The notes below the pieces were generated by a model. It had not been told where the DNA came from, searched no databases, and worked only from the letters and a program-made list of their open reading frames with translations. The position numbers and the translations under genes were made by a program. DNA of 64,000 nt from Allantophomopsis cytisporea (lineage: Eukaryota; Ascomycota; Leotiomycetes; Phacidiales; Phacidiaceae): contig CP103024.1 of NCBI GenBank assembly GCA_024752435.1, forward strand, positions 682,001 through 746,000. The letters are read 5' to 3'. Of the stretch, positions 25,463-38,007 are shown piece by piece. Each line of letters opens with the position of its first letter. The first letter of the stretch is position 1.

Positions 25463-26114
25463 ATTCTTGGGTTTTGGGGATTTGGGGAAGTGTATATGGT
25501 TGCATTTGCAATGGAAGGACTTTGTGTCATGCTGGCTATAGGAAAATAGGCGAAAATGCACTTTCTTACCAGCTCCAAAGAATACCCGGATGGGATGGAA
25601 ATGAACGATTCAAAAGACGACAAGTTTGTGATGGAAATGGTGAAGTGATTTTGAAGTTCAAGTGGTGAAAATCGGAATTGACGTATACTGAAAACGAACC
25701 GATTCGACGATTACGGCCCCTTATAGTATACAACAACTATGCAGCTACGACGGTCCAGTTGAATATCAAAACGCGACGACGTAATATCAGACCAGATCAC
25801 AATAGTTTCATATATTCGAGTTGGTGGAACATTTGGGCTATCTGAAGTTGCACTCCAGACATTCACTTCAAGTGAGACTGAACATGTACTCTCCTATGTA
25901 GTTTTGTTCCTTGGAAGTCGAAACGTCACCAGAGCCTCCTGAACAACTATCCTTTTGTCATTCCCAGCCGCCCTTGTCACCATCGATCAATAATCTTTAA
26001 ATGACCTCTATACATAGAACCTACTCTCGGTAATTCGACTTGCATCAAACCTAGACTGCTAAAAAATGCTTGTAGATCATTCTGACATTGTATAACTGAA
26101 GAATCGGACAGGGT
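25463..26114. other. Intergenic, nothing recognised
   Basis: This holds the 3' region of RPS16 and AT-rich unique sequence leading into the minisatellite. No gene is seen. Confidence 0.55.
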
Positions 26115-26905
26115 TTGTATTATCTACAATCATCCAAAGCCGTAGAATCATCCAGAGTGTTAGAGTTATCTGGAGCTATAGGATTTTTTTAAAGCTGTAC
26201 GATCACTTTAAGCTGTATGATCATTTTGCACTGCACAATCATTTTGCACTGTACGATCATCTTGAACTGTACAGTTATTTTGCAATGTACGATTATATTG
26301 AGCTGTACGATTATCTTACACTTTATAATCATCTTGAACTACACAGTCATTTTGCACTACACATTTCTTTTACACTGTACGATTAGCTACAACTGTACAT
26401 TTAGTCTGCACTATACAAATTATCTTAAAACTGTACAGTTATTTTGTACTATACAATGATCTTGAACTATACAATTATCTTGAAATTATACAATCATCTT
26501 GAACTATACAATCATCTTGAAACTATACAATTATCTTGAAACCGTACAGTTATCTACAACTATACAATTACTTTGAACTCTACAATCATTCTAAATTCTA
26601 CAATCGTTTTGAAGTATACAATCATTTTACATTATACAATCCTTTTACCATTATAGAATCATTTTCACTATACACTCGTTATAGACTACATAATCATTTC
26701 AAACCCTACGATAACTTAAAGTATTTAATGATTTTAAACTTTGCAGCCATTTTGAACTATGTAGTTACTTCGTACTATATAGCTATTCAGAGCCGTATAA
26801 CTATCTAAAGTTAATAGACTATACAGAGTCATGTAACCTTCCGGAGCTATAGAATCATCTGGTCTCATCAATTATTAAGTGCTATATAGTTATCTTGAAA
26901 GCGGT
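26115..26905. repeat. Degenerate 18-19 bp minisatellite
   Basis: About 790 bp consist of some 40 head-to-tail copies of an 18-19 bp unit close to CTTGAACTATACAATCAT, with substitutions and one-base length changes between neighbours. The 18-bp registers translate into a repeated IILHCT-like hexapeptide, which explains the spurious frame at 26217-26459. Units at both ends (for example around 26140 and 26840) are more divergent and carry CATCCAGAG or CATCTGG variants. The centre (26461-26540) is the most uniform. No coding role is apparent. Confidence 0.85.
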
Positions 26906-28362
26906 CTATTGTCGAAGATAGAGCGAACATTGATATATCAATGCCAGATTGTATAACATCAAAACGAAAACAGGTGAAGCTCGAGTCACTTATAGCTCTG
27001 AATTTATTAATTGATTACTTTATTAGAGTAACTGGCTTCTCAATTACCATTTAGTCGTTAATAGTTCAGAAAGATCAAGTTATGTTTCTCAACTTATGTA
27101 TATAGACATCATTTCTGCAGCGAGAAAAGTTCTCTAGAGTGCCTTGCTATTGCTATTATTGATAGCTACCGGATCACACATCAGAGGAATGTAATATCTA
27201 GTTTCAGCTCTGCTCAAGAGATTTTCAAAGCGGAAGGAGACTGTACGTACACTTCGATACAAGGGTAAAGGACACCCAGGGACACGTTTGAACATTTATT
27301 TGGACGGCAGGCTCTCAATATACCTAAAGATACGCTAGTCGTTGAGGCTTACACAGGCTATGTACAGTAGATAGTTCGATCTGTATATAATTGATCATAT
27401 AATGTAGTCTAGTTACTAGAACTCAGCTGACTCATCTTATAAATGGTATTATGACAATCTGTTTGAAACTTTCACTTAGAAAATTTAAGTATCTTAAACA
27501 TTTTTTCCTAGTGTGGCAGTATATGCGGAATCGACGTGTTTAGTTTCTACGCTTTAGCCTCAGTTTGATCAACAGCTCGCAAAACGCCCCTTAGAGAGTC
27601 ATCTGTACCACTATTTGTTGCCATTGCCGATACATGTAAGAAAGGGTGAACGTGACTGTAGCACGTGATGTTAAAAGCGTTCATTTCCAGATGTTGATTT
27701 ATGCAAATGATGAGCAACTGGCTACGAGGTGCGAAGGATAAAAGTGGGCATCTTGTAGGGATAATGGCTTGAGAAAAAGGGATGAGAACAAGCTCCGTTG
27801 CACGGAGTATTATTTGTCAGTCACAATGAATATTATGGAATACGGCAGTTATTACTCCTCTGTCTTTCGTCGCAAGCAGACTGTTCAAATCTTACCAATG
27901 TCTGCACGTGATATATTATGTATCAGTACTCCATAAGGTGAATATATGTACTACGTACAGAAATAATAACGTCCGAGACATCCGAGGACAATCGAAAATT
28001 CAGTACAATCCCATTGTCCCTCAGAACTGCCTATGAAACCCGTGCCGAAACACTTCAATTCTCACGAATGAAGTTCGAATATAATACGAACACTGCAGGA
28101 GATGAGTGCCACGCACGATACGAAATACATGCGAACATAGTCTCGGCTTTTCAAGAAGTCACATGTCAAGAGTAGCGGAAAGGTGTATTAGTTACTATTA
28201 GGTTTATTATTCGTCCTCGCTTTAAAGCAAAACATTATAATGGTGCAATCAACGCCATACCATGCATGCCACGAACATCATATCGTCTTATCCCATTATT
28301 TCGAACGCCTGAAAGCGACAGTTTACATATACATATCATACAACATCGAAGAATTGGAAAGA
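26906..28362. other. AT-rich intergenic region, nothing recognised
   Basis: Only very short frames are present. It lies between the minisatellite and the 3' end of the scs7 gene. I see no transposon termini. Confidence 0.55.
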
Positions 28363-29589
28363 TCAAGCAGCCTTGGCAGCCTTTGCAGGAGCTGGAGCAA
28401 GCTCTGTTCCAAAAACTTTGTCCCAGAAACGACTTGTGACACCGAAGCCGTTCTCGTAGTCCTTGAAGTGGTGTTCAAGATGGTACTTCTTGAGTGATTG
28501 ATAGTAGGAAGGGAGATTTCGGTGGTGCAAGAAGTAATGAGTCAAGTCGTAGCAGATGTAGCCGAAGATGCCTCCACAGAAAACAGCTGTAGCAACATGC
28601 CAATTCCAATAGAAGACCGTATGAGCGAGTTTCCAGAACGGGAATGCCAGGACGAAGAACAAGGTTGGAGGCATAACAAGACGAAGCTTATCCATGGGGA
28701 GGTAATGGTGAATACCGTGCAAGAGGAAATGGAGGGTTAGAGCCACACGGTTGTCGGGAAGCCATCTGCAAAACCATTAGCAACCATCATTGTGGATCAG
28801 ATGGAAATAGACTTACTTGTCGAGGTGAAAAAGGAATCTATGGAGGATATATTCGACAAGAGTCCACAGGAACAGACCAAGCCCCCAGTATGCGGCATGC
28901 TCAACAACACTCGTCATTCCATCCTTAGCAATAAAAGTACCATATGCAACAGGAGGAAGCCAGATGGTTGGAACTACCCACCATGGAGTCTTACTCAAGG
29001 GCTCCAAGAAGTTACCAAACAGTGGCGCAGATTCTCCACCCTTGTAATGACGAGGTCGATGAACTTGCTCAAGGTAGAAGTCCTTGCTGAAACCACCAAA
29101 CCAGACCTGCAGGAGCAATGGCTTATTGAGATCCAAAAACTTGTGCGTCCTGTAATCAGTGACAAGATCGGTTTCCTTGGACAAGTCGGCCTCTGAAGAC
29201 ATTCCTGTGGCGGCGTATACTCCGTCTGCGGCATTGTCGGCTTCCAGTTCCTCCATACCCTCCTTCGTGGGTGGCAGAGGAATAATTTCATCAGGATGGT
29301 CGCTCTTGACAGAAGCGTTCATCACTTTTTCGGTAGCCACGAAGCCAACAAGTGACTCATCAAGAATCTCGTATGCGGAGTCGGAGTGGGTGTGAGAAAT
29401 CTCATCCTTGAGAATGTCTGTAATATCCTTGCCTCCATATTCAAGAATCAAGTCGCCGCCACCTGGATGGGAGTCGAGGAAGTCTGTGATATCGTAGACC
29501 TTGGTACCGATTGTCACGTAGCAGGACTTGGCGGTGTTACGTGAGGCAACGTCCGATTGAAGAATCGTAGGAAGTGTTCGAGAAGGCAT
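28363..29589 (-). CDS. scs7: Sphingolipid fatty-acid 2-hydroxylase, cytochrome b5 fusion
   Basis: An ER membrane enzyme that adds the alpha-hydroxyl to the very-long-chain acyl group of ceramide. The two exons are 29589-28817 and 28765-28363 (phase 2 junction restoring a Lys codon), about 391 residues, close to yeast Scs7. I chose the ATG at 29589; the frame runs further upstream but without an ATG. Residues 1-90 are a cytochrome b5 domain with the haem-binding HPGGGD (His41) and a second histidine in HSDSA (His68). The C-terminal half is the di-iron hydroxylase with the expected histidine clusters: HRFLFH, HFLLHGIHH, HYFLHH and YHLEHHF. Hydrophobic membrane segments lie between them. It ends in a short Ala/Lys/Pro tail. 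It is divergent from het-C with about 1 kb between starts. Confidence 0.95.
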
Positions 29590-30565
29590 AGTTGCTATTT
29601 TCGAAACGGATGAAGGATTGTTGGGAGCGGCGAAGGTGACAATATTTGAACAGAGTGAGGAAACCAAATCGTAGGCGTCTCCACTCGAAGTCTTTAAGGG
29701 ATGTGAGCGATATTGAAAAAGACAATTTATGCGGCGTAGGAAAATTGAGAAGAGGTCATGAGAGAATGATGACAAGAAAGTCAGGAGATTTGCTTGTGGT
29801 GTATTGTTGCCAGCAGGATGATTTCCATTGGCGCAGTGGCGTGAGATAGCGGATGAATCGAAGACTTATGGGAGACTTTCGTGCACAGAGCACAGGGCTG
29901 CAGAGCCCGACACGCCGATGTACACCGTTTGTTGCCCTTTCAGGCTACCGTAGCAGAAATTTGGCGTCCATTTGCACCTAATTTTGTGCAGTTTATGTAA
30001 ACCGAAGGCTCCGGTCTATCCACAGTTGTTCTGGGGGGAATGATCACGTGTGGGAAGCTGAGCGGTTGCTTCCTACCCCTTAGGCATGAATATGACAATT
30101 CAGGCAAAGACAATCTCAGGAGCTGTCAGCCCGAGCGAGGTTGCTTTGGCCTGGAGGATGCGAGCTTTTATGCCTCTATATTAAGGCTTCAAATCAAAGT
30201 ACATAAGGCCCAAACAGCGGCAAGGCTGAGGTGCGAAGTCTGGTTCCTTGTTTGATCCACCCCACATGGTGGCCAGAAACATCAAGCTCATTGCAGCCTT
30301 AGCATGTGCATGATCAGTGCTCCTCATCGACTTAATTGACATTCTTGTTCTATCTCTTCCCTGACCGTTTTCCTTCCTTAAACGACCACATCTATAGCTT
30401 TGACGATCATCGTCTTTGGCTTTAACGTCTTCTTGTAGGTTGACTTTGCTAAACTCTTCTTCTCATGATTGTGGCCCGTGTAAAGCTTGACCCTTGTATG
30501 TGCTACTACTGACATCACAGCTCAAGGTTCGCAAAGCACAAGTAGCCTACAAGTCTAACTACAAC
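29590..30565. other. scs7 / het-C divergent intergenic region
   Basis: This 976-bp gap contains both promoters and 5' leaders. ATG triplets occur close to the het-C start, so there is no long ATG-free leader here. A TCACGTG E-box-like site lies at about 30043. No gene is recognised. Confidence 0.45.
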
Positions 30566-33275
30566 ATGGCTTTGAAATCAATGTCCTTCGGGGCGAGTCT
30601 TTTCGCAGTCCTAGTGTTAATTGTATTCTGTGCATCTCCCGCTGCAGCGTTTGGAGCAGGAAACATCCCTTCCATAGCTCAGATTGAAGGCAAGAATTGG
30701 CGTCATGGAGGTGAGTTCCAGTCCTATGTATATCGGGAGAAGTATTGAACTTCTGACATAATTAGATATTGAGGATATGCTCAAGACAGTCGCATTTATT
30801 AAAGGCCAAAAATGGACCAGTATGATGGTGAAGAGAGTCTATTTTGGCAACTGGCTTCGTGATTATTCCCAGGCTGTTGATGTTGGTAGTTTAAAGGGTG
30901 TTTCTGCTCCTACAATCCGAATTTTGGTAAGTATGAGAATTTTAGATCACCAGCTTCAAGGTTTCACTGTACCAACAAGTATCTATCCATCATCCATCAT
31001 CCAGCCTATTCTTAAGATATCTTTCATTCCCTGTACTTCGATTTGACTAATAGAAATAGGTCTGGGTTCTCAGTTTCCTATCATTCGGTTATGCTACCGC
31101 TGAGTTTGAAGTCACTGAGGAACGCTTGGGAGTCTACAGACCAGAAGAGCACATTGATAACCCCAAGGACTATGCCGATAATAAAGATGCTAGGGAATAT
31201 GACTCACGTCTTCGTGGTCCGGTTCAGCAAATTGAGCTTGACATAGACCCAAAAACGGGAATGAAGAACTATATTGCAAACGAAAGTGGTGGGTGGGCTA
31301 CCAGCACTGGTTATATCAAGCACAGCTTTGCAAGAAGTATTCATTTTGGTAGAGTCTACACCAGCGGTTCTTCCGGCAAAGGCAAAGAGGAAGATCTTTG
31401 TGAAGCTCTAAGATGCTTGGGGCAAGGACTTCACTGCATGGAGGTATATTTTAATTTCTTTGATACAAATCGCTTGTACTGATATTAACAAGGACTTTGG
31501 TGCCCATACCAATTACTGTGAACTTGCCCTCCGCGAGCTTGGATTCCGAGACGTATTTCCACATTGTGGTACCAGAACAGAGATCAATGTGCGTGGCCAT
31601 CACGTTTATCCGTTGGTTACTGGAACATTCGGTGCTGTTGACTTTCTTCATTCTGTACTTGGAGAAGCAAATGACCATTTCACACAGACTGAAGTTGAGG
31701 AAATGGATATTGCATTAAAGAGTGCTGAAGCACAGACACATGGTGGCGGTGGAGGTATGTCAATCAGAAAATCGATGAAGAATAGGGTTACTAATATGCT
31801 ACAACAGCCTCAAGAGACCGTGGTCTTTTTGGGTCCTCGAGCTCTGGCTCAGGCGACTTTGTTAGTCTTGTGTCCCAAATTCCTGGCATGGGAGGTGGTC
31901 TGGCTGCTCAGGCAAGGGATCTCCAAGCAGAGTCTGAGACCCAGAGCCGTGCCAACGCTACTGGCGGTAACAAGTTTACAGCTCCTGGAGGAGTTCCAGG
32001 TATGAGTGCCGATTTTGATCCAGTCAAGACCGCCGCCAAGATCTATCCTATCCTCGAATTCAGAGATAAGGTAGTAAGGGCGATTAGCAGTATTATCGCA
32101 AAGATCCCAGGACTTGAAGCATTGGTTGATAAGATCAGTGAAACGTTGACCCTTTTCGTTCTTTCACTTCTCTCACCATTCATCCGTCCAATTATTGAAG
32201 CGGTCTCAGCTTCGTTAAAGACGGGTTCTAGCACTGTGGTTGATGCAAGCGCCAATCAGCAATTTGAGGTCTGGAATGATGATTTTTCGACTAACCCAAC
32301 TCATTCAATGCTGTCTAAGGACCACTTCACGAACTTCTTGAATCCATGTGCCGGTCGAGTTGCAACAACCATTCTCCAATACGCTGCTCCGTAAGTCGAG
32401 TCAAATACCATATCACAATTGATGATACTGACGTTTGTAGCCGTGTCATCTACGCTTGGCAACACCCAGGTGTCCCTGTTGACGAAGTTATGAATGATAT
32501 CCTCCGCGCATTCCACCATCCCGCGCTTCGTGACGAACATATTGAAATCCAGCGCAATATGTTCAACACAGTAAGACAATGGGCTGACGAGCAGCGCGAC
32601 CGGAACCACATCACAGCAGTCCTCAACTCTGGTGCTGTCAAAGCCGGCAAGAACCACATCGGCGGATCTGATGCTGGTCACTCACATGGCGCCTTTGCAG
32701 GGCATGGCAAAAATGCTGGCTCCATTTGGAACGAGATCAAGACGCGTGATCTTGACGAGATGTCAGGCGGCGATAACCGTCCTCCACCCAGTCATCTTGC
32801 GCCAAACGTAGGCAGTCCGGCGCCATCGCACACTCCTGACTTTGGCTACAACAAGCCGTCGTCCGCCCAAGGCTACCAGCAAACACCATACCAAGGCCAG
32901 GCGCCACAGCATACATATGCAAACTCTGGCTACCAGGACCAGAGCCCACCACAACAGTATGGTGGTTACCAGCAAGGCGGCTACCAGCAAGGTCCCCCTC
33001 CAGATATGGGCTACGGCCAGCCGCAGTACCAACAAGGCCCTCCACCGGGTCCAGGTGGTTACTGGCCTCCTCCGGGAGGACCAGGCTTCCAGGGAGGTCC
33101 TCCACCACCAGGTCCGCCACCGCCTTTTGGTGGCCCGCCTCCGGGTCCGTATGGCCAAGGCTATCCAGGTCAGGGGTACCCAGGCCAACAATACCCACCA
33201 CAGGGCGGCCCGCCGTACGGTGCACCGGGTTATCAACAGTATCCACCTCAGGGGGGTTATGGAGGAGGCTATTGA
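30566..33275 (+). CDS. hetC: HET-C heterokaryon-incompatibility-type protein
   Basis: HET-C is the polymorphic Neurospora incompatibility protein; allelic forms trigger cell death together with the NLR-type PIN-C. Its basal biochemical role is not established. Six exons are inferred: 30566-30710, 30766-30926, 31060-31443, 31493-31754, 31808-32390 and 32441-33275, about 789 residues, with all phases consistent. Residues 1-28 form a hydrophobic signal peptide (…VLVLIVFCASPAAAFGAGNI). The conserved family core follows, including EGKNWRHGDIEDML, GNWLRDYSQAVD and HCMEDFGAHTNYCELALRE. From about residue 622 to the end the protein is a low-complexity tail rich in Gly, Pro, Gln and Tyr, with repeated GGYQQG and PPPG motifs, matching the glycine-rich tail known for HET-C. 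No HET-domain or NACHT gene lies next to it in this window, so a linked pin-c partner is absent here. Confidence 0.93.
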
Positions 33276-33980
33276 TGTGAGGGCGATATGAAATCTGGGA
33301 GAGTAGATGGACGGATGGATGTTACAAACTGCATGTTCCCCTATGGCTCACGAAGAAAGAAAACACCAAAAACGTAGTTTTCTGTGCGTTGTAAATGAAA
33401 ATTCTTCATTGAAAAGGAATGGACCATTTATCTATTTAATTGTGACCCCTTAGTTCACTGCTCCTAATTCGATCGCTTGTCTCAAATATCTTTCATCCTT
33501 CACATACTCATAACTTCTTATACATAAACAGCTACCGAAATTATAGATGGCACTTAATCATTCGCAGCTCCTCAGATACCCATAGGCCTGGAATCATCCA
33601 TGCACGAGGTCGTGACTTGACTTGAATATTATCATTATCGCAAGCTATTCGATATCTAGTGTCACATTCCTACAACTATCGAATACCGGCGTGCATGCCG
33701 CTCCAAACGCCTAAGCAATCAATCACTGGAGCCGCCCGCTCTGGTCTTCCCTCAATACCTACCCAGCAACCCTTGTAAGGCGCGGCAAGAAGAAATTCAC
33801 CCTTCCTCAGCCCACGTTCCCATTCTATATCCTTATGTGTTGACCCAACCGCTAATTCGTTTCTGACAATATCGACAGCTGCCATCCAATCCTATCCCAT
33901 CCCATCCTATTCCATTCCATTCCATCTACAGACACGCCTTACGCTTTCATTCCTACATGTTCTTCCCATCCTCTCATATT
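33276..33980. other. Convergent 3' intergenic region (hetC / pis1)
   Basis: About 700 bp between two stop codons, presumably both 3' UTRs and terminators. No gene is recognised. Confidence 0.5.
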
Positions 33981-35018
33981 TCACAAAGCCTTCGATTTTC
34001 TTGGTAGTCCCGCAGCTCTTCGCATCTCGCGGTCTCCCTCGGCCAACCATCTGCTCGCCTTAACCATCTGGATGACGTTGATGATCTGCTTGCCAGCCAT
34101 GGGGATGAAGCTGACAGCAGCAATGACCCATGGCCAAAAACTGTCCATCTTGTTTGCGCGTGCCAGCTCGAGCGCGCCAGCGCTGTAAGGCGACGCGAAC
34201 AGCGTGGCGGCCGATGGGTTTGTAGGGTTACCTGGCTGTAAGGTGGAAGCGGTATCCGATGGCTGCAGGAGGGAAGGGGAGAGCATTGGTGAGCTAAAGG
34301 AGAGTAGGTAGAGAGCGATGAAGAAAGTTTCGTTGAAAAGGCAGAAGAGGAAGAGGACGGTCTAATGATGGGATTAGCAAAGCAATCAGTGTGTAGGGTT
34401 TGTGCACAGCTTACTTTGTTGGTGTAGTACAAGTTCAAAATCCAACTGCGGCTCTTGCTGACGTTCTTGTGGCTGGACTCGGTGCCTGCCATCACAAGTG
34501 TAGTATACATATGAATGTAGTGGCTAGCAAGATCGAGTGAGATCAAGCCCTGGAAGAGAAGCGCCCAGCGCGGCCACGCAGAAGACAGGAACACAAGCAG
34601 GCATGCTGTGGTGCATCTGTCCGTCACCATGTCGAGTACGGCGCCGAAGCGTGTAGACTGTTCGTACTTCCGCGCTGCGTAGCCATCGAGCGCGTCTAGG
34701 AGGCACGACACGCTGTAGAGGAGCGAGCAAGTGCGCGGGTGCAATGGCATGTAATACAGCGACGCGAATGCGAGGATGATTCGTGAGTATCCTTTTCAAT
34801 GTTAGCCATGCCCAGGGAGCTTTGTCACGCGAGCAGAGCTGCCTACCTATGACATTCGGGATGAATAGAAAAATGTTTTCCCGCGGCTGAGCATCTTTAG
34901 CTACTGCGCTCGTTGCCTCTGTGTTTCCATTCATGATGACTTGTTGTTTCGCGGCAGGTGTAGGTGTTGTTGGGGCTGTCTCTGCTGCTGTCTGACGCCT
35001 GGTCTTCACTCCCGACAT
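33981..35018 (-). CDS. pis1: CDP-diacylglycerol–inositol 3-phosphatidyltransferase
   Basis: Phosphatidylinositol synthase makes PI from CDP-diacylglycerol and myo-inositol in the ER, supplying phosphoinositides, inositol sphingolipids and GPI anchors. The three exons are 35018-34847, 34791-34415 and 34361-33981, about 309 residues. The CDP-alcohol phosphotransferase signature is complete: Asp90, Asp93-Gly94, Ala97-Arg98, Gly107, Asp111 and Asp115. Upstream lies a Thr/Ala/Pro-rich cytosolic N-terminus that is longer than in yeast Pis1 (220 residues), followed by several hydrophobic membrane segments such as IFLFIPNVIGYSRIILAFAS. The C-terminal half has an insertion of about 60 residues (FSSPMLSPSLLQPSDT…) before the last membrane segment, then a basic end (RRAAGLPRKSKAL). 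The start codon is the first minus-strand ATG after a 624-nt ATG-free stretch. Confidence 0.94.
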
Positions 35019-35641
35019 TTTGTGTATGGTAGATGCTTAACAATGTGCAAGCGCAAGATGTGCTGGTGAGCAGGTAGGTAGTGTTGTGTGTGGTCGTCTA
35101 GAGTTACAGGGTAGTTCCCTGGACTGCAATTTCCAGAGTGCACAGGATGTTGGACCGGTATTCCGCGGGTTTAGGTGATGAGGGGTTTGGTTTTATGATG
35201 AAGCAATTCCAGTAATTTTGTGGTGGGGATGATGCCGAGGGAGGTTTGGGTTGATGATGAGGAATTGTGAGTGGAGGAAGCTTGTGGCAGGTGAAGGTAC
35301 CAAGCCCAAGGTAAGGTGAGGCAGGAGGAGAAGAGTGGCTAGAGGGAGGAGCGGATCAAGTTGTGCAAGTTCAGAAATGGTATACTGTGTTCTTGGGAAC
35401 CTAGTTAGAAAGGTACTGTATGAATATGGTACACAGTAGATGTGGATATGAATGTGGATATGGATAGGGTTGTGCTTACTTGATGGAAGCTTCGGAGGAG
35501 TTTCTTAGGAAATACGCAGAGCAGGACAGGACTGTGTAGGTTAGGTAGATAGTTAGTAGTTAGTAGTTAGTCTCTACTCGGTACGACCTAATGTAGGTAG
35601 GTATGTACTCAGAGTTAGACACAACGGGGGGGGGAGATTCG
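35019..35641 (-). promoter_or_regulatory. ATG-free 5' leader or promoter of pis1
   Basis: On the minus strand no ATG (CAT on the plus strand) occurs from 35019 up to 35642, although ATG triplets are frequent on the plus strand of the same DNA. This strand bias suggests a long 5' UTR. A potential donor (GTAAGC, near 35480) could mark a leader intron. No coding function is seen. Confidence 0.5.
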
Positions 35642-36355
35642 ACATACAACGTCCGATAGTGATAGTAATACTAGTAATATGTAGTAGAGGGTAGAAGGTA
35701 GAGGGTAGAGGGTAAAGGGTACCTTACTGCTTGCTTGCTTACTTAGAGTACCAAGGAATTGGAAGAAAGACAAGCAAAAATGGTTGGCTGCCTTACGACA
35801 ATAGAAAGGTAAAAAAAGGTCAATGGTAAAGGGTAAAGATAACGAGTAAGAGGTAAAAACCAAGAAAAAAGGTAAAAGGAGGTTGGGATACATAGATTAC
35901 AAACACCGCAGTCACAGTGATGCGATAAGGAAGTAAAAAGAGGAGAGCCGTTTGGTAAGTGGTAAGTGGTAAGTGGTACCGGAGTAACGACGCGGCAGGT
36001 CGAAACGATCCCCCGAAAGGATAGACAGACAGCACCCCTAGAATTACTTAATATCATCGAGAAGTCTCAACGATGAAGCGAAACATTTATGGAGTATAAA
36101 TAAACAATTCCTCGGAATAACGGCCAGGAAATGATTCGGAAATGTTTGCAAGAGAATGGGAATCAAGAACGACAATGACAATAACGATCACAACGATAAT
36201 GACAATGGAAATGGAAATGGGAATGGGAATGGGAATGGGCAAGAGACGAAAACGATAGGAATAATGTACGTGATTACTTGTGTAGATGAATGGCACTAAT
36301 GGAAATGAATACAGCCGTCGGCTACATCTATCACAAACAGTTGGTTAATTATGAG

Positions 36356-36403
36356 GATGAAGATGAAGATGAAGATGAAGATGAAGATGAAGATGAAGAT
36401 GAA
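36356..36403. repeat. (GATGAA)8 microsatellite
   Basis: Eight perfect tandem GATGAA hexamers in the pis1/pyrG intergenic region. Confidence 0.95.
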
Positions 36404-37971
36404 GAAGGGATATAGTAATGTATTACTATTCTGCCAGAATTTCTTACGTGTCAAATGTATTATTCTTCTCATATAGCTCTATTCATTTGCTCTTTTTTCT
36501 TCTTCTTTTTCTTTCTTTTTCTTTCTTTTTCTTTCTTTCTCGATTGAATTTAATTTAATTTGATTCAGCTTGTCTTTTCTCATTTTTTTTTATCTACCTT
36601 ATTTCTCGGTGTTATCTATAGTTCGATCTCAGTCAATTCCTTTTCCATCACTCTTCTTTATCTTTTCCATCCTTCTATTTCTCCGAATCGGAATTCGGGG
36701 ATTTCTGTCAAACCCAGCCTCACCCAGGGGGGGCTCTCGACCATCACTCATCATCCACTCTCAAGGCTGCAAGGATAAGTCGTATTCCCACTTTTGTTTG
36801 AGCCTCATACTACGAAATACTCTTTCTATTATTACTTTTCTTCTTTTCTTTTTCTTTCTCCTCTCTCGGTACTGTTCTGCTTCGTGCGTATCGCATAGAA
36901 TAGCAAAGATGTGTTTTACGCTACATGATGATCATGTCATTGCCTGGGAGGAGACTTGATGATAAGTACATTATCCATCATCGACAAATGCTGAAATTGC
37001 CATGTCCCCACTCACATTATGCTCCGAATGTCGATGCTCAACTTTGGCTCCTTTTTATTTCGGGGTGATGTGCAGACAGGACAGCACAAACGACCAGTTT
37101 ACTACTCTACGATACGTGTACTTGACACTTGGTGTGCTCGAGCATTCAGGATTCACCGTTATCGTGCTATTCTTATTCGACCACCCCGCATATTGCAACG
37201 CAGGCAATCCTTATGAAAGTTTATTATATGCATGTACGTGCTTACTAGGGTACATACATATTATACTTACTTGCCTATGTATGTAAAGTACATACCTGGG
37301 CAAATAGAGTACCATTGCGTAGCTACCATTCATTCATGCATATCCTGGAGCACACTGAAGACGGTGCAGGGAGTGGGAGAAGAAGATGCATGAAAAGCCA
37401 ACAAGAAGGAAGAAGAGGAAGCCTTCTCTTCTCATCACATCATTGTCCATTGTTGATCGACAACTACTCAGGGCTTAGTCCTTGCACATCATACCCTTAC
37501 CATGCTTACTCCATACATGTTAATACTAATGTGCGTGAGATTCATACAGGCATATCATTCACAACATGAAATGTACTCTCTTGTTTTATACAGACAATTT
37601 GCCGACACATGTCTTGCTTCTCCATATTCATATCCATCTTCGTTCATACTACTACTGGTACACCTCTGACTCTTCCAAACGCAGATTCAAGCGCGGTAAC
37701 TATCGGTTGAGTTGCAACAATCAACCACATTTCATCTGCACATTACTTCTTGCCCACATATGTATACACAATACTCTCGATCAAGTATTCCAAGACCTTT
37801 TCCTGCTGGATGATATGTTTTCATAAATTACCCTTGTACTTGGTTTGGTGAATAGCAACATCTAAGTTAGAGAAGTATGTTCATGTGAGGTAAATGGAAT
37901 CGATGATATCTCTACCTACAGTACTGTTTATTACCCTACTCGAAGCGACATAAAACAGCCTCAGCCTCCTT

Positions 37972-37973
37972 CC

Positions 37974-38007
<34 letters not shown>
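37972..38007. repeat. (CT)n(CA)n microsatellite
   Basis: A CT run continuing directly into CA repeats, about 870 bp before the pyrG start. Pyrimidine tracts of this kind are common near fungal transcription starts, but no start can be assigned here. Confidence 0.9.

Noticed and set aside
26217..26459. 80-codon protein of repeated IILHCT-like hexapeptides
   Set aside because: It is simply the translation of the 18-bp minisatellite; the register changes with 19-bp units and no promoter or homologue is evident.
25463..28362. RIP-mutated transposon
   Set aside because: The region is AT-rich and repeat-bearing, but I could not find transposase or reverse transcriptase remnants or terminal repeats; a dinucleotide RIP-index calculation would be needed.
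29590..29775. N-terminal extension of the Scs7 protein
   Set aside because: The frame is open for 62 codons upstream of the ATG at 29589, but the extension has no ATG and the family starts just before the cytochrome b5 domain.
34287..35018. Separate genes suggested by overlapping minus-strand frames at pis1
   Set aside because: The frames are consecutive exons of one PI synthase gene; splice phases and the membrane-protein alignment agree.
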